A stretch of DNA of 11,159 nucleotides from Irineochytrium annulatum (taxonomy: Eukaryota > Chytridiomycota > Chytridiomycetes > Chytridiales > Chytridiaceae): assembly GCA_027600665.1 (NCBI GenBank), contig JADGJL010000999.1, forward strand, positions 1-11,159, read 5' to 3'. A model generated the notes under the pieces. It saw only the letters and a program-made list of their open reading frames with translations, was not told where the DNA came from and made no database searches. Below are positions 1-8,370 of this stretch, piece after piece. How positions within the stretch are numbered: position 1 is the first letter of the stretch; each line of letters begins with the position of its first letter. Made by a program: the position numbers and the translations under genes.

Positions 1-124
1 GGGTGGGAATTAGTAGACCTCGGCTGGTCGCACAGAGGAAATTAACAAGCCGCGCGACAAACTCTGAACGCCCCGCTGGCAACGTCCGTGATCCACCGCC
101 CCTCGCGTTCTTTGAAAATCGGTC

Positions 125-2066
125 ATGAACCCTGATCCCCTTGCGGCCGCCGCTGGCGCTGGCGCTGGAGCCGACGAGCCCGCCGGCAACAAGTATTTTG
201 CGGCCCTTGGCAACATGCAGGGGCCGGACAAGCACTGGTCCTATTATCTCATGAACTGGGTCTGGGAGAACATTGCCAGCTTGCTGATGTTTGCGCCGTT
301 CGCGATTGCCATCTGGTGGAAGAGTCTCATTTCCTCGCAGGCTCAGTGAGTAGCCAATCCTGTTGCTCGTTATCGCTGATGATTCTTACTGCCAAAATAC
401 ACAGCGGCGTGCTGAGCAGCAAGGATGCGTCCCTCGCGCCGGCGACGGAGGTCACGTTCGGTTCGCTCGGGAGGAAAGCGCTCGCTTTCCCGGCCAGGGT
501 TTTGGCGGACGCGAGGAGATTGGGCGGCTACTACGTAACGTTCGTGATGGCCGCGCCATTGGTACTCACTTCGGACCCGGCCATCGCGTCAGTGATATTC
601 TCGGAGCGATTTAAATGTGAAAGGTACGGCTCGGTGTTATCAAGTCGTCGAAAGCTAACCTTCGCTTGTTTCTTCACAACTGCAGGATGGTTTACAACGC
701 TGAGGCAAGGGGCATTCTGAAGCAGAACGGGCCTCAACACCACCGCTCGCGCCGCATCCTTACGGCTGCTTTGAATGATGCGAGGGCGTCCAAGTCCCTC
801 CTGGCCATCATCAACCGCCGCCTCAAGTCCGAGGTCTTCCCCGAGATGGATGAGTCTGTTTCGACAAAGCAGCCGATTGATCTCCTGCCCATCTTCGAGG
901 AGCTCTTCGCGGACTCGTTCACCCTCTGGCTCACCGGTGCCCTGGACGAGGAAGACAAAACTTCCGTCGAGAGGATTGTGGAGGCTAGGAGGACGCTGGC
1001 GGATTTGAAGTTCATCGTGCCGACTGGTAAGAAATGATGCAATCCTTCTTCGCTATCTGACACCCATTTTGCCATCACAGGCATCGCGTGGTACTTCGAC
1101 CGGCTCCGCGACCTCGTTCCGCTCCTCGAGTATCTCGTCTTCCTCCCTGGCTCGAAGGACTATTACATCCGCACTCACGCCAAGACCAAGGCTCGCCAAA
1201 TCATGACCCAAGCCCTCGAATCGGCGAAATCCCGGCGTGAGAACGCCTCCGCCGCCAAAAAGTCCGGCGACCTTGACCCGTTCCTCAACCGCCTCCAGGA
1301 CGCGTCCGAGGCCGACTCAGAGCCCTTCACTTGGGACGAGCTCCGCGAGACCTTGGAAGCCGTTCAGATCTCGGCCGAGCAGCCTATGTTCTGCGCCGTG
1401 CCAAATCTCCTTCTCTGCCTCGCGCACGACCGCTCAACGCAGAAGCAGATCCACCTCGAATTGGCCAAGGTGCCACGAAGCTCTACGGAGCCGGTCCGAT
1501 CCGAGGACCTCCGCGCCGTGCCGCACCTCGAGATGGCCGTGAGGGAGTCTCTCCGCGTCCTCCCGCCCAGGCCTTTCTCGTACAACAGGAGCTCATCCGC
1601 CAACGTGTACAAGCTACCAGGGCTGTGGTCCCTGCCAAAGGGCTACCACGTCGCCGTCGATCTCCTTAGCTTGCACCGACGCGGGGGCGACGCGAAGCCC
1701 GCTGACGGGGCCGAGGACAAGCCCGCCGCAGCGGACCCAGCGCGGACAGACGGCGGGTGGGGCCCGGACCCGGACGTGTTCCGCCCCGAACGGTTTAAGA
1801 AGGACGTCGGCCTGCGGGAGGGTGAGAGCAGCTTTGGCGACGCGTTTGTGCCGTTCGGGGCGGGCGTGTATGGGTGCCCAGCGCAAAGGTTGGCGATGGA
1901 GGTGATTCGGTGCGTGGCGGCCGAGGTGCTGAGGAGGTATGAGCTCACGGGGGTGGAGGATGCCGATTTGTCCGGCCCGACGGATTTGAACGGGTACAGC
2001 AGCTCGCAGGGCGGCACATTGAGGCATCTGGCTGGGTCACCAGTTATTTTGAAGAAGAGGAAGTAA
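125..2066 (+). CDS. Cytochrome P450, membrane-anchored, CYP7/CYP8-like with divergent catalytic motifs
   Basis: Haem-thiolate enzyme, probably ER-anchored; substrate unknown. Spliced exons are 125-345, 405-623, 686-1026 and 1081-2066 (GT-AG introns of 59, 62 and 54 nt; phases 2, 2 and 1 join cleanly), giving 588 aa. The start is the first ATG after an in-frame TGA at 113-115. A hydrophobic anchor lies at about residues 50-66. A C-helix-like segment (PQHHRSRRIL) is in exon 3, ExxR (ESLR) at 416-419, FRPERF at 494-499, and the haem loop FGAGVYGCPA has its Cys ligand at C526. Oddities: the I-helix stretch around 357-363 (ISAEQPM) lacks the acid-Thr pair; the haem loop has Tyr for the usual Arg and Ala for the Gly two residues after Cys. 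A low-complexity insert of about 28 residues sits just before the PERF region. The N-terminal layout and Arg-less haem loop recall the CYP7/CYP8 group, from memory of those families. P450 identity is firm; the subfamily is tentative. Confidence 0.92.
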
Positions 2067-2269
2067 TCGTGATCTTTCACGCTTTATCACTTCTTGTTTC
2101 AAACAGTGTTTCTTGCTTCCTTCTTAGTTTCTCGACGCGATGACGGCGCGGGCCATAAGATATCCTAAGGTCGTGGAGCTGCCCTTGCCTGCTGTTGTTC
2201 GTCCCTTTAACTTTTCTTACAATAATCTGAGCGTCGGCTCGATTCACTGGAGTGCGCCTCTTTTAATAG

Positions 2270-2275
2270 AATAAA
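2270..2275 (+). terminator. Polyadenylation signal AATAAA, probably of the P450 gene
   Basis: A perfect AATAAA lies about 204 nt after the P450 stop codon and about 50 nt before the Eaf6 start. It is the only such hexamer in this gap, which leaves very little room for a separate Eaf6 promoter. Confidence 0.5.
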
Positions 2276-2324
2276 TGGTTTTCAGTATTGTGCTGGGTAG
2301 CGATGGACATGAAGTTTCGAAAGA

Positions 2325-2889
2325 ATGGAGGCGACAATCGCAAATGGCACTCAAGCTGCCACCACAACCACATCCGGCGCCCCGGCATGCCTAGCTGGCA
2401 AGCAGGAGACCTCCCTCAAGCAGCTTAGTGAGGCCGAACGGATGCTGGCGGAACTTGCGGGCCGGAAGAAGCGGTTGGATAGGGAGCTCGTACGTGAAAA
2501 GTCCACATTCTTTATGACGTTGAACAGGTAATAATTGTTAGGCCACTATTGAGACGAACATTTGGAACTACGAAGGTCTGGTGTACTTTCATTTGTTATT
2601 TGTCACTCTTCGTTGATATACGACCATCTCTTGACCGCCTTAATTCATTTGTCGGCGTAATCTCTCTCTTCTCGAGTTGACTGAACGCAAACATTTACCT
2701 TTAGGCTCGTATTTGGAGGATACACAGTCGTATGGGAATATTGTGAAGGGATATGATGGCTACCTGGCCGGCTCGCGAGCTGAGAAGCGGAAACACAAGG
2801 TCAATGACTCGGACCGCATCTTCTCGAACTCTTCGTCGACGCTGATGAAGTCGCTGGAGGCTACTGGCGTGAGGTCGGGAGGTGTTTGA
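2325..2889 (+). CDS. EAF6: Eaf6/MEAF6 family subunit of histone acetyltransferase complexes
   Basis: Small non-catalytic subunit of nuclear NuA4-type (and in animals MOZ/HBO1-type) histone acetyltransferase complexes. Exons 2325-2489, 2542-2575 (only 34 nt) and 2705-2889 give 127 aa. An N-terminal Ala/Thr-rich tail is followed by a charged coiled-coil at about residues 30-65 (core ERMLAELAGRKKRLDREL), then the family hallmark SYLEDTQSYGNIVKGYD from residue 68 and DRIFSNSS near the C-terminus. Splicing the 34-nt exon in restores the expected heptad-like IETNIWNYEG lead-in to the hallmark, which is why I accept it despite the poor GTCTGG donor. The ATG is preceded by an in-frame TGA at 2310-2312. 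An out-of-frame upstream ATG (2303) opens a 41-codon frame overlapping this start, if it is transcribed. The length is typical of fungal Eaf6. Confidence 0.87.
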
Positions 2890-2973
2890 GTTGTTCGTCA
2901 CGCATACTTGTAGATAGTAGCTGGGAAGCTGGCGAGTTTATTACAGCATTGGTTTCTACTGTCGATAGTAATT

Positions 2974-2979
2974 ATATAC
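2974..2979 (+). promoter_or_regulatory. Possible TATA element of the CDP-DAG synthase gene
   Basis: TATATA in a short AT-rich patch about 105 nt upstream of the CDP-DAG synthase ATG, within the 192-bp gap after Eaf6. Position and composition are plausible, but there is no other support. Confidence 0.25.
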
Positions 2980-3081
2980 AAAATCGCAAGGACGTTCTGT
3001 GTCGAAGGCGGCGGAAAGCGGCGACATTCACAACTCCCACTTTTTTTGTCAACGATTTGAGAGGTTCCCCATACCACACAC

Positions 3082-4700
3082 ATGAGGAAGCGGGCAGAGG
3101 TGGAGAAGGAGGACACGAGCGATGATGACTTCTCGAGGGGATCATCACGGTCGAGGGCTTTCCGGGACGGGATGCGCTCTGTAAAGGGAAGCAACGGCGC
3201 TTCGAGTGGGGGTGGCGGAAACGGCGGCAATGGCGGGGATCGGGGTCAGTGGGGTTCCAGACTGGGCCAGCAGGATCGGGGGAAGTGGTCCAACAACGAC
3301 ATGGGCTCGGCGACAGACAACGGCTACCAGAACATGTCGTCGTCCGAGTACGACACCGACTTCAAGCACGACCCGCACCCGGGCACCGCCCCCGGGGATG
3401 CGCCACAGCCCACCATTATGCTCATGAACGAGCCGTTCTGGAAGCGGTGGCGGAATTGGTGGATCCGGACGTTGTGGACCGTCATCATGGTCGCAGGCTT
3501 CGTCTGCATACTGATGGCCGGCCACGTCTGGGTCGTGCTGATGGTGGTGGTAATCCAGACGCTCGTGTACAAGGAAGTCATCTCGATCGCGCACGTCCCC
3601 TCGAAGCAGAAGAAGATGCCGTGGTTTAGGACGCTGAACTGGTATTTCCTCCTCAGCACCAACTACTTCCTCTACGGTCAGACCATCATCCAATACTTCA
3701 AGGAGAGCGTCTACGTCGACGCCCTCGGCAACTATCTCGCCACGAAGCATCAATTCATCTCCCTCATCCTCTACATCATCGGCTTCGTCGCCTTTGTCAT
3801 GAACCTACAAAAAGGCCACTATCGCTTCCAATTCACGCAATTCGCCTGGACACACATGACGCTCCTGCTCGTCGTCGTGCAGTCCCAGTTCTTCGTCAAA
3901 AACATCTTCGAGGGTCTCATTTGGTTTATCCTCCCTACATCCCTCGTCATCTGCAACGACATCTTCGCCTACATAGCCGGCTTCTTTTTCGGTCGGACAC
4001 CCCTAATCAGACTCAGCCCGAAAAAGACTTGGGAGGGATTCATCGGCGGCGGCATCGCGACCGTCATTTTCTCCTTCTTCCTCGCGGGCTTCTTGTCGCA
4101 GTACGACTACCTCACCTGCCCCGTACGGAACATGAAGACGACCTCCTTTAGCGGCATCACCTGCAACAAGAACCCTGTTTTTGTGCCCTTCGAGACTCCG
4201 CTCCACCCGGCCTTGGGATCGCTTATCTGGCACACGACGAGAATGAATCTTTCGCACGTGCAGATGACGCCGTTTCAGCTCCACGCCGTCGCGCTGTCGC
4301 TGTTCGCGTCCGTCATCGCGCCGTTCGGGGGCTTTTTCGCGTCTGGAGCGAAGAGGGCGTTTAAGATTAAGGATTTCGGGGACTCAATCCCGGGTCACGG
4401 TGGGATTACGGACAGAATGGGTACGTTACTTTGATCATGCCGCCATTGGTAGTCTTCTAACTTCAGTTTCTCACAGACTGTCAGTTTTTGATGAGCTTCT
4501 TCTCGTACATGTACTTCCAGAACTTCATTGGGAAGAATGACGTGACTGTCGGGCACATTCTACAGATGGCGGCGGTGGGGCTTTCACCTAAGGACCAGCT
4601 CGCGCTGTTTCACGACCTAAGAGACCTTCTGGTACAGCAGGGACTATTAGATATGGTGGACGGATCCTCTGCGAGGAGACCTCTTTTGGCACGGACGTGA
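3082..4700 (+). CDS. CDS1: Phosphatidate cytidylyltransferase (CDP-diacylglycerol synthase)
   Basis: Converts CTP and phosphatidic acid to CDP-diacylglycerol and pyrophosphate in the ER membrane, the branch point to phosphatidylinositol, phosphatidylserine and cardiolipin. Exons 3082-4420 and 4477-4700 (56-nt intron, phase 1) give 520 aa; the start follows an in-frame TGA at 3058-3060. Residues 1-115 are a hydrophilic, Ser/Gly-rich cytosolic tail. Several membrane segments follow (about 131-170, 183-205, 225-241, 278-303, 322-338, 401-420, and one in exon 2). The conserved block FGRTPLIRLSPKKTWEGF covers 304-320. The full family signature runs from S421 to D447 (SGAKR, then KD, then GHGGITDRMD). 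The intron falls between the last Met and Asp of that signature; exon 2 continues DCQFLMSFFSYMYF as in yeast Cds1. Exon 1 alone would read through the donor to a TGA and lose the catalytic Asp. Confidence 0.97.
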
Positions 4701-4917
4701 GGAGGGGGTTCACATCGGGGATAGGAGTGTCTCATGCACATTTTCTTCGGGTCTTGCTTGAATTGGGGCGGCGTCATATGATTAACTTTATTGAACTTTC
4801 GCAAGAATTGTATTTTCATCCTATCCCTTGCCTTGCTTCGTTGATATATGCTTGCTTATGTGCTTTTTTTGCATCGTCTTGTTATTTGCTCTTGATCTCT
4901 GATGTGTGTCGCGTTTT

Positions 4918-4945
4918 GCTCACCTTATTTGGCTCACCTTATTTG
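4918..4945. repeat. Perfect 14-bp tandem duplication
   Basis: The unit GCTCACCTTATTTG occurs twice head to tail with no mismatch, in the 3' spacer after the CDP-DAG synthase gene. It is probably a slippage product; no function is evident. Confidence 0.8.
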
Positions 4946-5039
4946 TACATGTTTTGTCACAATTCATCGGCGTATGTTGTGTAGGCCGATCACGATGAGG
5001 TGGTTCAATTTGTGATGAATTTTCAAGGAATTATAATCA

Positions 5040-5045
5040 TTTATT
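5040..5045 (-). terminator. Candidate polyadenylation signal of the peroxiredoxin gene (AATAAA on minus strand)
   Basis: TTTATT on the plus strand reads AATAAA on the minus strand, about 210 nt beyond the peroxiredoxin stop codon. It is the only perfect hexamer noticed downstream of that gene. Confidence 0.4.
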
Positions 5046-5256
5046 GCTAGATTCACAATACCACACAGAAGCAGTTGTAATACAAGACTCTGCAACAATA
5101 ATGCTCGGACTTTTCATTTATAATTAAATCTGTGAAGAAATCCTACTCCCACAACAATATTTCTTTACTTTTCAGGTGGAACCTTGCAACAAATTCGTGC
5201 ACCTATTTCTGCAACACGAAATACATAAAGACGGACTCTTATGTGCTCAACGCACA

Positions 5257-6184
5257 TCACAGATCGTAGTTGGATCTGAACCAAGCCTGCAAAAGAAATA
5301 TTAGAATATACAGCCATGAGGAACCTGAAACTCAGAAAGAAGATACCTTGGCGTCCTCCGGGTTCGGCACCAAGCCCTTCATACCCTTCTTCCATCCAGC
5401 CGGGCAAACCTACGAGCGGATGACCGCATTAAATTCAAACGGGAATTAATAGGCAAGAATCACACACCTCTCCGTTCTCCGCGTTGAACTGCAGCGCCTG
5501 CACGAGCCTCAACACCTCGTCAACGGACCTCCCCACGCCGAGATCATTGTAGCTAATGTGACGGACGATGCCCTCGGGATCGATAATGTAAGTCGCGCGT
5601 AGCGCAAGTCCCTCGTCGGGGCCGTCCTCAATCAGCGCCTGAAACGAGCATTATGCCGTTGACAAAGGAACACAAATGGCAAGCATCATCGAACATACGC
5701 CGTAATCCGACGCGATCCTCTTCGTGATATCCGCGATCAGCGGGATGTCCATGCTCCCCAGCCCGCCGTCCTTCCGCGGCATCTTCGTCCAGGCCAAGTG
5801 CGAGTGCTTCGAGTCCACCGAGGCGCCCACCACCTCGCACCCGATCGAGCGAAACTCCTGCGCGCGGTCGCTGAAGGCGTGAAGCTCGGTTGGGCAGACG
5901 AACGTGAAGTCGAGCGGGTAGAAAAAGAGAACCTGAAAAGCCAGCGAGATGAGCATGCCAATTCAATAAAGGGACGCGGGGTCAGATGCTGTACGCACGA
6001 GCCATTTCCCTTTGTACTGATGCAACGCGACGTTCTTGAACTCCCCGTTCACGACGGCCTCGGCGACGAAGTCCGGGGCCGGCTTCTGGATGCGAGCTGG
6101 CGTGTAGGCCCTCGCGGACGAGACTGTCGCGACCGAGAGCGCGAGGAGGGCCAGGAGGCAGGCCGTGAACGTCGAGGATCGCAT
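5257..6184 (-). CDS. Typical 2-Cys peroxiredoxin with signal peptide (PRDX4-like, ER/secretory)
   Basis: Thiol peroxidase reducing H2O2 and hydroperoxides through an obligate-dimer disulfide cycle. Minus-strand exons 6184-5999, 5932-5699, 5638-5468, 5409-5347 and 5286-5257, all phase 0, with introns of 66, 60, 58 and 60 nt; 227 aa. The start is the first ATG after an in-frame TGA 12 nt upstream. Residues 1-24 or 1-26 form a clear signal peptide ([18 protein letters not shown]), with cleavage likely after SSA or ARA. The peroxidatic Cys is C75 in [11 protein letters not shown], the active-site Arg is R154, and the resolving Cys is C199 in GEVCPAGW. GGLG is at 118-121; the usual C-terminal YF is WF at 220-221, followed by RSNYDL. 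There is no canonical KDEL/HDEL signal and no extra N-terminal Cys extension as in animal PRDX4. It lies 137 bp downstream of, and in tandem with, the six-exon receptor gene. Family identity is certain; ER versus secreted location is inferred. Confidence 0.96.
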
Positions 6185-6248
6185 GCTGGAGAGTCAAAAT
6201 GTGTTCCGAGTCACGCGTCTGCAAAGTTGGGCAGCGAGATATTTGACA

Positions 6249-6255
6249 TTACTAA
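6249..6255. promoter_or_regulatory. Yap1/AP-1-type oxidative-stress element (TTACTAA) in peroxiredoxin promoter
   Basis: TTACTAA on the plus strand lies about 65 bp upstream of the peroxiredoxin ATG. It matches the established binding site of fungal Yap1/Pap1-like bZIP factors, which drive antioxidant genes. Two TGACTC (AP-1/Gcn4-like half) motifs read on the minus strand at 6196-6191 and 6213-6208. A chance 7-mer match in a promoter this short is roughly a 1-2% event, so this is suggestive only. Confidence 0.4.
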
Positions 6256-6321
6256 TAACAAACACATTATTTGCAGAGCTTTAGGCTTGCATTAAATAGG
6301 CGACGTCTGGCAGAAAATGCT

Positions 6322-8008
6322 TCAACTGCGCGCGGTTCTGTGCTGCCGCCCCCACCCTAGGGCTTCGTGCACGGCAGGGTCCAGCAGCAGCACGAAAAAC
6401 GTCAGGATGCCCGGCATCGCGCTCGTCGTGCTTTCAAGGAACATGACGATGTCCAGGCTGCACGCCGGGACCTCCTCCCAAAACTCGCAGGTGCCTGACA
6501 GGAACTCGCAGAATATCGGTATGAACGCGCTGTTGCGTTCAGTATCATCGATCAGTAACGTGATAGATATTCAATGGCTGGCAAGGAACTTATACTTACT
6601 ACAATGTAACTGGAAGCGCGACGGTTCGCAGCTTGTCGGAGTCGGCCGCACCGAACGGCCTGTTGAATTTCTGCTGCACTCGAGTTATGGCCGCCTTCCG
6701 CGCGTCCGTGGTCTCTTTGTTGTGATTGGTGTCCGCCTCGGCCACTTGGACTGTCGTCCGTACGGACCCGAGACGGTGGGCGGAGCTCATCAGACAGTCC
6801 GTCAAAGCCTTCTCCTGCTCTTTCTCCATTTCCCGTGAACCTCCCGAGCTGCCACCGGCCGACCACGCCGTGTCCATCAGTTTCTGGATATGGCTCTAAG
6901 AGCAACAACGGTTAGAAATATTGGGAGTTGCTGGTGTTTGCGAGAGTACCATCATTGAGATGCGAACAATCACCGCTATGAAAAGCGCCACCACGCAGGG
7001 CACCATCAAAGGCCCATAATAAAAGGTCCAGGCAGCTTCCGGGCCGGAGTACCTGTTACTCGACCGTTTAGCGTCAAGAAGCATGACACTCCCTGAATAT
7101 ACAATCGTTTCTCTCACCAACAGCCCCAAATATCGCTGAATATGATGGCGTCCGGCGTGAATGAAGCGCTCGCAATCAACATGCTGAAGATCACCGCGGC
7201 CGTCAGATAGATCTTAAACATGTGGCTGATAGGCGAGCGTTTGAGGACGCAGACGTAGAGCAGGTGGAAACTATCGCACTTTTTCGTAAATAGGCTTGTG
7301 ACTACCACGGATACGTACGCAAGAAAGGCAATCAGAAAGCTTCGAAGCAAGTCAGTGCCGGCATAGAGCGTCATGTTGGCCATGCAGAATGGGCTTGCTT
7401 CGACAAACACGCCCCATATGTAGTTTGTCTGTGTATACGACGTTACGTTAGGACGGCAAAGCGTACAAAGCCTCACATGAAATAAGGTGTTCGCCACGCT
7501 CAGCGACATCACCATCCTCAGCGAAATTCTCGCCAAGAAGGTCTTCCGCCGGCGCCGGCACAGCAGAAGCAGGGCAATCGCGGCAAGCGACAGCGCCGCG
7601 GCGAGCGCGTTCACGCCTATTGCCCACTGAAAGTAGTCAGAACGGAGCCAGAATTTCGACATGGATAAAAGCAGAAGAACTCACCTGAATGGCGATGGGA
7701 ACAAACCAGCCTGTGTCCGTGCCGTTGTCGGCGGTGCTCGTGCTGTTGGTGAGGTCGATGGCGGACGCGTTCCAGCCCTCAACGGTCGCGTCCAAGCCGT
7801 CAGTCGTCGCAGGCCCCGACCAGGACGCATTGAGCGCGTTTGGAGCGCTCATCGAGGGTGAGGACATGCCCGTGGTGGGTATTGGAGAGAGATTGCCAGC
7901 ATAACCATTGGACATCGCGAAGATCTCCACGTCCAAAACAACAATCAGGACGTGTGCAAATCCACCTGAACAAAACTCTCTCCTTTTCTTCAGCTCCAAC
8001 AACGCCAT
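6322..8008 (-). CDS. Seven-transmembrane receptor (GPCR-like) with glycosylated N-terminus and long third intracellular loop
   Basis: Putative plasma-membrane GPCR; ligand unknown. Minus-strand exons 8008-7685, 7626-7477, 7428-7118, 7052-6950, 6895-6600 and 6529-6322 (introns 58, 48, 65, 54 and 70 nt) give 463 aa with phases that all join. Residues 1-108 are an extracellular Ser/Thr/Asn-rich tail with N-glycosylation sequons near 39, 60, 80, 88 and 95. TM1 is about 109-131, followed by the basic loop RRRRK; TM2 about 140-160; TM3 about 178-198, preceded by C173; TM4 about 224-242; loop WGCWYSG with C261, a likely disulfide partner of C173; TM5 about 270-293; a hydrophilic loop of about 85 residues; TM6 about 386-406; TM7 about 420-444; short basic tail. 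No DRY motif is seen. The layout recalls cAMP-receptor/Git3-like receptors, but the class is unsure. M32 (7915-7913) is an alternative start; the 8008 start has A at -3 and G at +4. Confidence 0.78.
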
Positions 8009-8361
8009 TGTCGGGGTTAGAGTGAAGAAACGCGGCGAATTTAAGAATTGTGTTAGCGGTTGTATTTGACAAGTTGCTCAGCAGAGCTACGCAGGCCCGC
8101 TCATGCACGTTGGTCAAGCTGTAAGCTGGTCCAAAACGTTCAAATCTATCTGGGCAAGAATGCGCGGGGAAAGATTCTCTAGGTGGCCTCTGGCCGGAAG
8201 ATGTACGGTGTATACTCAGCTAGGCAGAGGAGAATACTTGCACGAGGAGCACAATGGCTGGCAGAGTCGGGTGAACACGAATGTCGTTGTTAGGAGAGCT
8301 TTTTTGTTGTTCCCTTGATCAAATTCTGGGCTCCAACGGACGATTTCGTCTGACAAAATGT

Positions 8362-8370
8362 AAATCCTTG
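8362..8370. repeat. Left copy of candidate target-site duplication AAATCCTTG
   Basis: Identical to 8529-8537 at the far end of the A-tailed segment. Seven bases (ATCCTTG) are independent of the A tail. Confidence 0.45.

Larger units (their letters stand above)
4701..5256. other. AT-rich convergent spacer between CDP-DAG synthase and peroxiredoxin genes
   Basis: About 556 bp separating the 3' ends of two convergent genes. It is visibly richer in A+T than the coding DNA. The 95-codon frame at 4697-4984 has low-complexity, Cys/Leu/Phe-rich content without family features and looks like chance. The spacer holds a 14-bp tandem duplication and a minus-strand poly(A) hexamer (separate entries). I see no RNA gene in it. 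Confidence 0.6.

Noticed and set aside
1614..2080. Two minus-strand frames of 137 and 145 codons under the P450 last exon
   Set aside because: Both overlap the exon carrying the ExxR, PERF and haem motifs; their own sequence has no domain pattern.
3145..3753. Long minus-strand frame (202 codons) inside the CDP-DAG synthase gene
   Set aside because: Antisense shadow of a strongly supported exon in GC-biased DNA; the peptide is Val/Asp/Arg/His-rich with no motif.
4697..4984. Plus-strand 95-codon frame after CDP-DAG synthase
   Set aside because: Overlaps the CDP-DAG synthase stop, hydrophobic but low complexity, and lies in an AT-rich 3' spacer; no start context or homology.
5257..5268. Peroxiredoxin C-terminus NYDL as an ER-retention signal
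   Set aside because: It does not fit the KDEL/HDEL consensus, which needs Glu-Leu at the end; animal PRDX4 also lacks one.
5798..6295. Plus-strand 165-codon frame across the peroxiredoxin
   Set aside because: Antisense to peroxiredoxin exons 1-2 and crosses their splice sites.
6317..6838. Plus-strand 173-codon frame
   Set aside because: Antisense to receptor exons 5-6, which encode convincing TM6 and TM7; the plus frame shows no membrane or domain logic.
7093..7117. Alternative 25-nt intron (GTGAGA...TTCAG) in the six-exon receptor
   Set aside because: Far below a workable intron size. The acceptor at 7053-7055 gives a 65-nt intron with a CTAAAC branch site and yields the expected CW...TM5 sequence.
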